5,264 nt of DNA from positions 1-5,264 of the forward strand of contig JAQTWR010000229.1 of NCBI GenBank assembly GCA_028689195.1, written 5' to 3'. The notes under the pieces were generated by a model, which worked only from the letters and a program-made list of their open reading frames with translations, did no database searches and was not told where the DNA came from. Of the stretch, positions 1-5,149 are shown in pieces (positions within the stretch are counted from its first letter, which is position 1; every line of letters starts with the position of its first letter). Position numbers and translations under genes: made by a program. The stretch comes from Anaerolineales bacterium (GTDB lineage Bacteria > Chloroflexota > Anaerolineae > Anaerolineales > Villigracilaceae).

Positions 1-27
1 AAAGGTCGCGCTAACGGAACTCTAACC

Positions 28-36
28 TGTTATCAT
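28..36 (+). promoter_or_regulatory. Extended -10 promoter element for the LOG gene
   Basis: The bases TGTTATCAT match the extended -10 form TGnTATNAT. The hexamer TATCAT lies at 31-36, so transcription would start near position 43, leaving a leader of roughly 28 nt that contains the Shine-Dalgarno at 57-62. No good -35 hexamer is visible 16-18 nt upstream, as is common for extended -10 promoters. The window begins 27 bases before the element, so more upstream sequence cannot be judged. The assignment is by motif only. Confidence 0.4.
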
Positions 37-70
37 AGGCGATAAATCTACGTCAAAGAGGAAACAAACC

Positions 71-652
71 ATGAAATCAATTTGCGTTTATTGCGGTTCA
101 GCCGACGCGGTTCATGCGGACTACAAGTCTGCCGCGCGGGAAATGGGAAAAACCCTCGCCCGAAGGGAAATCCGCGTGATCTATGGCGGCGGAAAAACCG
201 GGTTGATGGGCGAAGTGGCGAACGGCGCGTTATCCGCAGGCGGAGAAGTGATCGGCGTGATTATCCCCTCGATGAATACGCCCGCGCTCGCGCATACGGG
301 TCTTACGCGCATGGACGTCGCCGCCGATATGCACGGACGCAAAGCGCGGATGCACGAACTCGCCGACGGGTACATTGCGCTCCCCGGCGGATACGGCACA
401 TGGGACGAACTCTTTGAGACCATCACTTGGGCGCAAACCGGCGCGCATGAAAAACCCGTCGGGTTGTTGAATTTCAAGAAGTATTACGAACCGATGCTCG
501 CCGCGATTGACCACGCCGTTATCGAAGGTTTCATCTTCAAAGAACATCGCAAGTCGTTGTGCTGCGAAAGCGAGCCGAATAAATTATTGGAAGCGATGCT
601 GGCATACGAACATCCGCGCGAAGCGGTGAAACGCTGGATGCAGGAAGAATAG
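71..652 (+). CDS. LOG family protein (TIGR00730-type nucleoside 5'-monophosphate phosphoribohydrolase)
   Basis: This 193-residue cytosolic protein has a Rossmann-like fold of the LOG ("Lonely guy") family. It carries the family signatures: an N-terminal YCGS (7-10), the glycine-rich GGGKTGLMG (39-47), a conserved HGRKARM segment (about 88-94) and PGGYGTWDE (105-113). The last is the PGGxGTxxE motif that binds phosphoribose and supplies the catalytic Glu113. Family members cleave the N-glycosidic bond of nucleoside 5'-monophosphates (cytokinin ribotides, AMP), releasing free base and ribose 5-phosphate. The length is normal for the short bacterial form, and the protein appears intact. The ATG is preceded by AGAGGA at 57-62 with 8-nt spacing, which fixes the start. 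The gene is monocistronic as far as seen: it has its own extended -10 element and ends at a strong hairpin, converging on a lipoprotein gene. Older databases call such proteins lysine decarboxylases, which is a misannotation. Whether the substrate is a cytokinin or a common nucleotide cannot be told from sequence. Confidence 0.93.
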   Translation: MKSICVYCGSADAVHADYKSAAREMGKTLARREIRVIYGGGKTGLMGEVANGALSAGGEVIGVIIPSMNTPALAHTGLTRMDVAADMHGRKARMHELADGYIALPGGYGTWDELFETITWAQTGAHEKPVGLLNFKKYYEPMLAAIDHAVIEGFIFKEHRKSLCCESEPNKLLEAMLAYEHPREAVKRWMQEE

Positions 653-694
653 AAAAAAAGAGTTCAAACGCGCAAACGTTTGAACTCTTTTTTT
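653..694. terminator. Bidirectional intrinsic terminator between convergent genes
   Basis: A perfect 18-bp inverted repeat (653-670 pairs with 677-694) surrounds a 6-nt loop, CGCAAA. The stem has a run of seven A at its left end and seven T at its right end, so either RNA strand forms a hairpin ending in a U tract. It begins directly after the LOG stop codon (650-652). Its right arm overlaps the stop codon of the convergent lipoprotein gene by two bases (that stop is 693-695). It can therefore serve both convergent transcripts. Confidence 0.9.
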
Positions 695-1502
695 ACGGAT
701 TGAAGAAGCGCAGCGCGCTCTGCGGACTCGCCAACCGCATCAACTCCGCGTAGGGGATGACAACAATCTGCGGTCCCGCCGCGTAAGGCGCAACTTGATA
801 TGCGTCAAAAGCGATAACCAATCCTTCGTCGGACAAATTCCAGTTTCGATAATTTACGGGGGTTGGATTCGCTCCGTCTTGAAACATCTCAAAGGCGATG
901 TCGCGCGTGGATAACTCCGCCTTGCAATAATCGGCAATCGTCTGCAAGTGATTCACGCCATGCAAAAACAAATCGTCGAGCGCAAGTTCGCGTCCCTGCG
1001 CGAGGTCGTAATTCAACGCGACGCTGTAACTTCCCGGATGCGCCGCGCCGTCATAATTGAAATACGCGTCGAATTTAATGCTCCACACGTCGCCGCGCTG
1101 CCCAATCAACGCGTACGTCATATCGAATGCGTTCCCAAAAGCAATCGGCGCGACGGGCTGGTTGGCGAGAATATCCTGCCGAAATCGGTCTATCTCGTTT
1201 TGGACAAGTTCGTTCAAGCGGGCGTTGAACGCCGCCACGCGCGGATCGTCCGAGCCTTGCAGTTGGGGAATCTGCGCGGTAAGCGCGTACACGGGTCCGT
1301 CTTTTGATTCGCTGAACGGAATAGACGTTAGCGTAAGCGATTGACTTGAAAGAGGCGTTTCGAGAGTCGCGGTTGGGGCGTCGGTTGGAACGGATGTGAA
1401 CGTCGAAACAGCCGTCGGGTCGGGCGCGGGAAACGAGGGCGTTCCGCAAGCGACGACCATAATCAAGACAATACTGACGGCGTAGAAATTTCTTATTTTC
1501 AT
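693..1502 (-). CDS. Lipoprotein with DUF3298/RsiV-like domain
   Basis: This is a predicted 269-residue exported lipoprotein. It starts MKIRNF, followed by a hydrophobic signal segment (about 7-18) and the lipobox VVAC, with Cys19 as the lipid-anchor residue. A Thr/Pro/Ser-rich tether covers about 20-55. The rest resembles the DUF3298 domain found at the C-terminus of anti-sigma factor RsiV and in stand-alone envelope proteins, with an AHPGSYS segment at 154-160 and the hallmark FDAYQVAPYAAGPQ followed by IPYAEL (232-254). No cytoplasmic anti-sigma segment is present, so this is the stand-alone type and its biochemical role is unknown. The ATG at 1502 is preferred over a start 25 codons upstream: it places the signal peptide at the N-terminus, has AAAGGA (1509-1514) 6 nt upstream, and forms an ATGA overlap with the stop of the S51 peptidase gene. 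The two genes are therefore one operon with coupled translation. Transcription ends at the shared hairpin. The family call is firm; the function is open. Confidence 0.85.
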   Translation of the reverse strand: MKIRNFYAVSIVLIMVVACGTPSFPAPDPTAVSTFTSVPTDAPTATLETPLSSQSLTLTSIPFSESKDGPVYALTAQIPQLQGSDDPRVAAFNARLNELVQNEIDRFRQDILANQPVAPIAFGNAFDMTYALIGQRGDVWSIKFDAYFNYDGAAHPGSYSVALNYDLAQGRELALDDLFLHGVNHLQTIADYCKAELSTRDIAFEMFQDGANPTPVNYRNWNLSDEGLVIAFDAYQVAPYAAGPQIVVIPYAELMRLASPQSALRFFNP

Positions 1503-2200
1503 TTCAAATCCTTTCGCAATTCGATCAACCCGCCTTCTTCCAATTTTTCCTTTTCCGCATCTTTGCGCCAGATCCACGCCTCGCCGCGAACGAGGATGGT
1601 TTTGCGCCCGTCCGCTTTGACGTACGCGCCATCCGACAGCATGACGATGGGGTTATCGTGAAAGAAACGGTAATCCGCCAGCCATTCGTCTTTCACTGAT
1701 TGACCGTAGATATCCAGCGGGTAATGCGGCGAGAAGTTAAATGGCGTGGCGTTCAGCCCGCCAAAATGCGGCGTTTGAACCGCGTTCATATCTTTGGACG
1801 TAAGAATGTTGGGACCGCACAAAATCGCGCCGGCGCTGAAGCCTACGAGCGGCAGCCCCGCTTGAATCCGCTTTCGCAGATAGAACATAGTTCCGCAGGC
1901 ATGCAGGCGATGATTGAGCAAAAACGTATTTCCGCCGGGGATGTAAACCAGCGACGCGTCGCGCAGGATTTTTTCGATTTCTTTTTGAGACATCAACTCG
2001 GCGTTGACGGTTTGAAAACGCGCCAAGCCTTTGAACGCTTCTTCATTCATCCCCTGCCATTTTTCGGCATAGAGAGACGCCAGGGGAAGGTACGCAATAA
2101 TGGGATCGTCTTTATCCGCCAAATACGGGCGGCTGGCTTCGACAATATCATCAATACCATTTTGACCGGGAGCGGAGAAAAGATGAAGGTTAGGCGGCAT
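1499..2200 (-). CDS. Peptidase S51 family protein (dipeptidase E / cyanophycinase-like)
   Basis: This 233-residue cytosolic protein has the class I glutamine-amidotransferase-like fold of peptidase family S51. Visible motifs are an N-terminal LHLFSAPG (5-12), IPGGNTFLL (87-95), the nucleophile elbow GFSAGA (120-125, Ser122) and NFSPHY (155-160, His159). In Salmonella dipeptidase E the triad is Ser-His-Glu (S120, H157, E192). Here the position matching the Glu seems to be Asp190 in LSDGAY, by motif spacing only. Known relatives hydrolyse N-terminal Asp-X dipeptides or beta-linked Asp-Arg; the substrate here is unproven. The length fits the dipeptidase E size class. The ATG has no Shine-Dalgarno. 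Instead an extended -10 box ends 6 nt before it, which suggests a leaderless mRNA. The stop codon overlaps the start of the downstream lipoprotein gene as ATGA, so the two are co-translated. A plain dipeptidase role is likeliest. Confidence 0.88.
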   Translation of the reverse strand: MPPNLHLFSAPGQNGIDDIVEASRPYLADKDDPIIAYLPLASLYAEKWQGMNEEAFKGLARFQTVNAELMSQKEIEKILRDASLVYIPGGNTFLLNHRLHACGTMFYLRKRIQAGLPLVGFSAGAILCGPNILTSKDMNAVQTPHFGGLNATPFNFSPHYPLDIYGQSVKDEWLADYRFFHDNPIVMLSDGAYVKADGRKTILVRGEAWIWRKDAEKEKLEEGGLIELRKDLK

Positions 2201-2206
2201 GGAGAG

Positions 2207-2215
2207 ATTGTATCA
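2207..2215 (-). promoter_or_regulatory. Extended -10 promoter element just before the S51 peptidase gene
   Basis: Read on the minus strand this is TGATACAAT, a match to TGnTANAAT with hexamer TACAAT at 2212-2207. Only six bases (CTCTCC) separate it from the ATG at 2200, so transcription would start at or within the start codon and give a leaderless mRNA. The absence of a Shine-Dalgarno at this gene agrees. No convincing -35 hexamer is visible. The call is by motif only. Confidence 0.4.
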
Positions 2216-2293
2216 AACCGCAGGGACGGATTGCATGGCGTTGGCAGTCATGGCGACGATTAGCGGAATCAACGAAGAAGAAAATGTATACAT
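2213..2293 (-). CDS. Possible small hydrophobic protein (26 aa), uncertain
   Basis: This short frame encodes 26 residues, beginning MYTFSSS and continuing with an apolar stretch LIPLIVAM (8-15) before TANAMQSVPAV. It is preceded by TAAGGGTG with AGGG 6 nt before the ATG, a better ribosome-binding site than those of its two larger neighbours. It starts 36 nt after the tmk stop codon, and its TGA is embedded in the extended -10 box of the next gene. The ATG lies in a 12-bp perfect palindrome (2283-2294). I recognise no family. It could be a small membrane peptide, a leader peptide for the downstream gene, or a chance frame; a 27-codon frame arises easily by chance, so confidence is low. Confidence 0.22.
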   Translation of the reverse strand: MYTFSSSLIPLIVAMTANAMQSVPAV

Positions 2294-2294
2294 T
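2283..2294. repeat. 12-bp perfect palindrome AATGTATACATT
   Basis: The sequence is identical to its own reverse complement over 12 bases, centred between 2288 and 2289. It lies in the 129-bp region between tmk and the S51 peptidase gene, about 70 bp upstream of that gene's extended -10 box, and covers the start codon of the possible small ORF. Its size and symmetry suit a binding site for a dimeric regulator, but no second copy was noticed in the window and no cognate regulator is present. Confidence 0.35.
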
Positions 2295-2329
2295 GTTCAC
2301 CCTTATTTAGTTTAGACGGCAGACGTTGG

Positions 2330-2953
2330 CTATATCGGTTTATTCAATCGCGCCGCGATGACGCGCTTCAATTCATTTTGAACGTCGTCCCAATTCTGCG
2401 CGGAGTTGATCACCGCCCAGCGATTCGGTTCTTGTTTGACCATTTCCAAATATCCCGCGCGGACTCGTTTATGGAATTCCACCGTCAGCGCGTCCATGCG
2501 ATTCCACTCCGCCGCGTTTTGAGTCTTGCGCTTCAAGCCCGCTTCCACTTCGAGGTCGAGCAAAATCGTCAAATCAGGAGTCAACCCGCCCGTCGCGTAT
2601 TTCACCAGCGCGCGGACTTGGTCTAAATTTTGCCGATGCCCATATCCCTGATACGCGATGGTCGAATCATAATAGCGGTCAGAGATGACGATTTCGCCCG
2701 CAGCCAAACGCGGCTGGACGACCTGCTCCACAATCTGCGCGCGCGCGGCTTGGTAGAGCAGCGTTTCGGTGCGCGGATGCATTTCCACGTTTTTCATATC
2801 GTGCAAAATATCGCGGATTTGCTCGCTGATCTTCGTCCCGCCCGGTTCGCGGGTGGGGAAAACGACATATCCCCGCTCGCGCAAATACGCGACGAGGTGC
2901 GGGATGTGCGACGTCTTACCAGAGCCTTCGGGACCTTCGAGTGTGATGAACAT
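2330..2953 (-). CDS. tmk: Thymidylate kinase
   Basis: Tmk phosphorylates dTMP to dTDP using ATP, an essential cytosolic step of dTTP synthesis shared by the de novo and salvage routes. The 207-residue protein has the P-loop GPEGSGKT (7-14), the TREPGGT motif (34-40) that contacts the nucleotide, the DRYYDSTIAYQGYG segment (92-105) with the DRY arginine and the thymidine-binding region, and TPDLTILLDL (125-134). The P-loop has Gly where the eukaryotic type carries Arg, and the lid region (about 139-153) holds several basic residues, which together indicate the bacterial (E. coli-like) type. Length is normal and no key residue is missing. The start MFITLEGPEG is the usual family start. It has no Shine-Dalgarno; a perfect TATAAT ends 7 nt before it, suggesting a leaderless transcript. 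A hairpin separates it from the upstream AAA/R3H gene, so it may be transcribed independently. Confidence 0.96.
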   Translation of the reverse strand: MFITLEGPEGSGKTSHIPHLVAYLRERGYVVFPTREPGGTKISEQIRDILHDMKNVEMHPRTETLLYQAARAQIVEQVVQPRLAAGEIVISDRYYDSTIAYQGYGHRQNLDQVRALVKYATGGLTPDLTILLDLEVEAGLKRKTQNAAEWNRMDALTVEFHKRVRAGYLEMVKQEPNRWAVINSAQNWDDVQNELKRVIAARLNKPI

Positions 2954-2960
2954 AATTCTT

Positions 2961-2966
2961 ATTATA
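2961..2966 (-). promoter_or_regulatory. Consensus -10 box immediately upstream of tmk
   Basis: On the minus strand this is TATAAT, a perfect -10 hexamer, followed by seven bases (AAGAATT) and then the tmk ATG. The predicted start of transcription coincides with the start codon. There is no TTGACA-like -35 at 16-18 nt, because that stretch is occupied by the palindromic hairpin. The T-rich stretch is also the tail of that hairpin, so the TATAAT could be partly incidental. Confidence 0.4.
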
Positions 2967-2967
2967 A

Positions 2968-2998
2968 AACCTCCGAGGTCTTAAAGACTTCGGAGGTT
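2968..2998. terminator. Palindromic hairpin between the AAA/R3H gene and tmk (terminator or dispersed palindrome)
   Basis: AACCTCCGA (2968-2976) pairs with TCGGAGGTT (2990-2998). After one imperfect position (2977/2989) three more pairs close a 5-nt loop at 2981-2985, giving a 13-position stem. In plus-strand RNA the imperfect pair is a G-U wobble; in the minus-strand transcript it is an A-C mismatch. On the minus strand the stem starts 5 bases after the AAA/R3H stop codon (3004-3006) and runs into TTTATAATAA, so it can act as an intrinsic terminator, although its U tract is short. Each half is itself nearly palindromic (ACCTC-C-GAGGT; ACTTC-G-GAGGT), which is more typical of a dispersed repeat element than of a simple terminator. 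Confidence 0.6.
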
Positions 2999-3003
2999 GG
3001 TTA

Positions 3004-4611
3004 TTACTCGCGGAAAATTCTCACATGCCTTCTTGGTTCTTTTCCGTAAGAGTGGCTCACCAACTCGGCGTTGCGCGCGAGTTCATGTTGAAGCCTGCGG
3101 ACAAGCGAAGTGCCCGGGGGCAAGTCCACCCAGCGTTCGCCGTTCAATACCGCAGAGATGGCTTGCTGCGTTTGCTGGCGCACATCGTCCATGCTGTCGC
3201 GCGGGGCTTGATGTTCGGTCAGGTTATACAAGTCGCCGAGGAATTGCTCGACCTGCGCCACGCTGTTGGCGCGCAGCACATAAATGGGCATACCGCGCTG
3301 TTCGGCTTCGACGACCGTGTGTTCGCGGTTGCGATAGTAAGTCCGCAGCGTCACCAGCACGTTGGCTTCGTTCACGTCGGTCACAACTACGGCGGGAACG
3401 CCGAGTCTTTTGGCGGCTTGCATGAGTCGATTCCGCGCGACGCCATACGCAAAGACGCGCACCGTTTGCAACTTCGCGCCGAGGTTGGGAGTGGTAATCA
3501 CTGGCGGGTTGATTGATTCGCTGCGCGGCGTTTGCGCGACTTCGGGGAGAGGCTCTGCCGCGCGTCCGCGCCGCGCGGGTTTTGATTCCGCTTGAACGGT
3601 TGGCTTCGGCGGCGCGGATTTTTCAATCTTGATTTCGCCCGATTCGTCAATGGTGCGAATCTCCGTCGGGATGGGCATACCGCGCAGGAGCGAATCCACC
3701 GCAGACATAATATCGAGGTGAACCGCAAAACGCTCGCGGTGTTGAATTTCAATCAGCACGTCGAACGTGGGTGGCGCGCGGCGTTCGAGGACGGTTTTCT
3801 GCGTGCCGCGCCGACGCGCTTCTTCATCCGAAAGAGTCACCGCTTCAATGCCGCCGACGAGATCGCTGAGCGTGGGATTGAGCAGCAGGTTGTCGAGGGT
3901 TTGCCCATGCGCCGTGCCGATGAGTTGCACGCCGCGTTCCGCGATGGTGCGCGCGGCAAGGGCTTCGAGCTCGCGCCCGATCTCGTCAATGACGATGACT
4001 TCGGGGTTGTGATTCTCGACGGCTTCGATCATCACTTCATGTTGCAGCATGGGCTCGCGGACTTGCATTCGGCGCGCCTTGCCCACGGCAGGATGCGGCA
4101 CGTCGCCGTCGCCGCCGATTTCGTTGGACGTATCCACGATGACGACGCGTTTATTTTCCGCGAGGATGCGCGCGGCTTCGCGCAGGAGAGTGGTCTTGCC
4201 CACGCCGGGTCGTCCGAGAATGAGAACCGACTTGCCCGATTCGATGATGTCTTGGATGATGTCCACTGTGCCGTACACGGCGCGACCCACGCGGCAGGTT
4301 AAGCCCACAATCGCTCCGCGCCGATTGCGGATGGCGGAGATGCGATGCAGCGTGCGTTCCATGCCCGCGCGGTTATCCGCGTCGAAGTTACCGATGCGCT
4401 CGGTGACATGGTCAATATCTGCGCGGGTGATTTCTTTTTCGAGCAGGACAACTTCGCCTTCGACAAAGCGCGCGGTAGGGACTCGTCCGAGGTCTACAAC
4501 GATTTCGAGCAGTTTGTCGCTGTTATTCGCTTTTTCGACCGCGTGGCGGAGGTTGGTTGGAAGCACCTCAAGGAGGGCTTCCAGATCGTCTGTAATTCGA
4601 TGTTGAGTCAT
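3004..4611 (-). CDS. SpoIIIAA/Ycf45-like AAA ATPase with C-terminal R3H domain
   Basis: This 535-residue protein is intact. The N-terminal part (about 1-125) opens ITDDLEALLEVLP, as in SpoIIIAA/Ycf45-type ATPases. An ATPase core follows, with Walker A GRPGVGKTT (133-141), VVIVDTSNEIGGDGD (156-170), Walker B EVIVIDE (204-210) and a TAHGQTLDNLL segment (233-243). A Pro/Ala-rich, low-complexity linker covers about 332-380. A second globular region (about 383-465, QTVRVFAYGVARNRL onward) is followed by a C-terminal R3H domain (about 495-535), with the R-x3-H signature as Arg505 and His509 and the typical SHSYGKEPRRHVRIF. R3H domains bind single-stranded nucleic acid, so an ATP-driven nucleic-acid role is probable. 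The cellular function of this family outside sporulation is not established. The ATG at 4611 fits the family start but has no Shine-Dalgarno; a heptad repeat lies 6 nt upstream. A hairpin separates it from tmk downstream. Confidence 0.9.
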   Translation of the reverse strand: MTQHRITDDLEALLEVLPTNLRHAVEKANNSDKLLEIVVDLGRVPTARFVEGEVVLLEKEITRADIDHVTERIGNFDADNRAGMERTLHRISAIRNRRGAIVGLTCRVGRAVYGTVDIIQDIIESGKSVLILGRPGVGKTTLLREAARILAENKRVVIVDTSNEIGGDGDVPHPAVGKARRMQVREPMLQHEVMIEAVENHNPEVIVIDEIGRELEALAARTIAERGVQLIGTAHGQTLDNLLLNPTLSDLVGGIEAVTLSDEEARRRGTQKTVLERRAPPTFDVLIEIQHRERFAVHLDIMSAVDSLLRGMPIPTEIRTIDESGEIKIEKSAPPKPTVQAESKPARRGRAAEPLPEVAQTPRSESINPPVITTPNLGAKLQTVRVFAYGVARNRLMQAAKRLGVPAVVVTDVNEANVLVTLRTYYRNREHTVVEAEQRGMPIYVLRANSVAQVEQFLGDLYNLTEHQAPRDSMDDVRQQTQQAISAVLNGERWVDLPPGTSLVRRLQHELARNAELVSHSYGKEPRRHVRIFRE

Positions 4612-4617
4612 AGGTTT

Positions 4618-4645
4618 TTAGGGATTAGTGATTAGGAATTAAGAA
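4618..4645. repeat. Four-copy degenerate 7-bp tandem repeat upstream of the AAA/R3H gene
   Basis: Four consecutive 7-base units start at 4618, 4625, 4632 and 4639. Unit 1 is TTAGGGA. Unit 2 differs at position 5 (T), unit 3 at position 6 (A), and unit 4 at positions 4 and 6 (both A). The array ends 6 nt before the AAA/R3H start codon, so it forms the leader or promoter-proximal DNA of that gene. The rest of the 156-bp gap (4612-4767) shows no gene, only an 8-bp palindrome ATCATGAT at 4698-4705 and no convincing promoter. Confidence 0.5.
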
Positions 4646-4767
4646 AAGCGCGCGGAAAATCTGCGGTTTGGGTTAGGAATGGAAGGGGAAAGTTCTGATC
4701 ATGATAAATACCTGCCTGTAGAAAAGGTCGTATGTTGGCTTTACAGCGGCTCTTTCTGTATGCGTAG

Positions 4768-5130
4768 TTACGAAAACTTTATATCAAGATAAGTTTTCGC
4801 GGCTTGAAGAAATTCACGAGATTGGCTGATGATTTCTTCAATATCTTCTAAAAGAAAGTCCGGTTCTACGCCATAATCTCTGACCATTCTTTGACTAAAA
4901 GTTGTAACCAGCCAGCGTTGATATTTTGGGTCGAACTCGCCAGTTTTCACAAAGTGTTGAGCAAAAGACCCATGAACGCCGCCGTGTTTGCTGTAATGCA
5001 AATCTTTTTCGCCGAGCAACGCCTCCGCTATATAAAACATTGCGTAATATGCGCGGCTGGCGGCAAAATCAAGGTCGCCATCTTGCATAATTCTCTCGGC
5101 GCTGGCAATCGATCTTTCCGCCTTCTCCAA
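4768..5130 (-). CDS. HEPN domain protein of an MNT/HEPN pair, 5' end apparently frameshifted
   Basis: This frame gives a small helical HEPN-domain protein (PF05168-like), 120 residues if read from the only in-frame start seen, TTG at 5130. The family core is ASRAYYAMFYIAEALL (24-39), followed by QRMVRDYG (80-87), the usual R-x-x-x-DY-type segment. I see no R-x4-6-H motif, so the RNase signature of canonical HEPN toxins is absent. The preceding gene encodes the C-terminus of a minimal nucleotidyltransferase, the usual partner of such proteins; pairs of this kind act as toxin-antitoxin modules or as paired nucleotidyltransferase/substrate-binding subunits. The TTG has no Shine-Dalgarno. A proper ATG at 5153 does (GAGGGAG, 5161-5167) but is one base out of frame. 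One extra A in the A-run at 5148-5150 would give MKTETAALLEKAE, a family-like N-terminus of a 128-residue protein. So the gene is frameshifted, started from TTG, or affected by a sequence error. Confidence 0.8.
   Translation of the reverse strand: MEKAERSIASAERIMQDGDLDFAASRAYYAMFYIAEALLGEKDLHYSKHGGVHGSFAQHFVKTGEFDPKYQRWLVTTFSQRMVRDYGVEPDFLLEDIEEIISQSREFLQAAKTYLDIKFS
4771..4799. repeat. 9-bp perfect inverted repeat at the 3' end of the HEPN gene
   Basis: CGAAAACTT (4771-4779) is the exact reverse complement of AAGTTTTCG (4791-4799), with 11 bases between them. It occupies the last ten codons of the HEPN gene and ends directly before its stop codon. No T tract follows on the minus strand, so it is not a standard intrinsic terminator. 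It may stabilise the mRNA 3' end or be chance. Confidence 0.35.
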
Positions 5131-5149
5131 TAAAGCGGCGGTTTCTGTT

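Noticed and set aside
71..652. Lysine decarboxylase annotation for the LOG gene
   Set aside because: The PGGxGTxxE motif defines LOG phosphoribohydrolases. There is no PLP-binding decarboxylase fold, and the older name is a known database error.
1503..1577. Upstream start for the lipoprotein gene adding 25 residues
   Set aside because: The extension would bury the signal peptide, lies inside the S51 gene, and lacks the Shine-Dalgarno and ATGA overlap that mark the ATG at 1502.
1700..2263. 187-residue open frame on the plus strand opposite the S51 peptidase gene
   Set aside because: It overlaps a gene with conserved S51 motifs, has no recognisable domain, and has no promoter or ribosome-binding site that stands out.
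3592..4302. 236-residue open frame on the plus strand inside the AAA/R3H gene
   Set aside because: It is fully antisense to a gene with clear Walker and R3H motifs. Its translation shows no family signature and is rich in Arg, His and Asp, as expected for the shadow of a G+C-rich gene.
4701..4706. Minus-strand TATCAT as a -10 box for the AAA/R3H gene
   Set aside because: It lacks a TGn extension or a -35 hexamer at a suitable distance and lies about 90 bp from the ATG; a single loose hexamer is not enough.
4747..4765. Weak hairpin (TACAG/CTGTA) after the HEPN stop as a terminator
   Set aside because: Only five pairs with a nine-base loop and no T tract on the minus strand; this is expected by chance.
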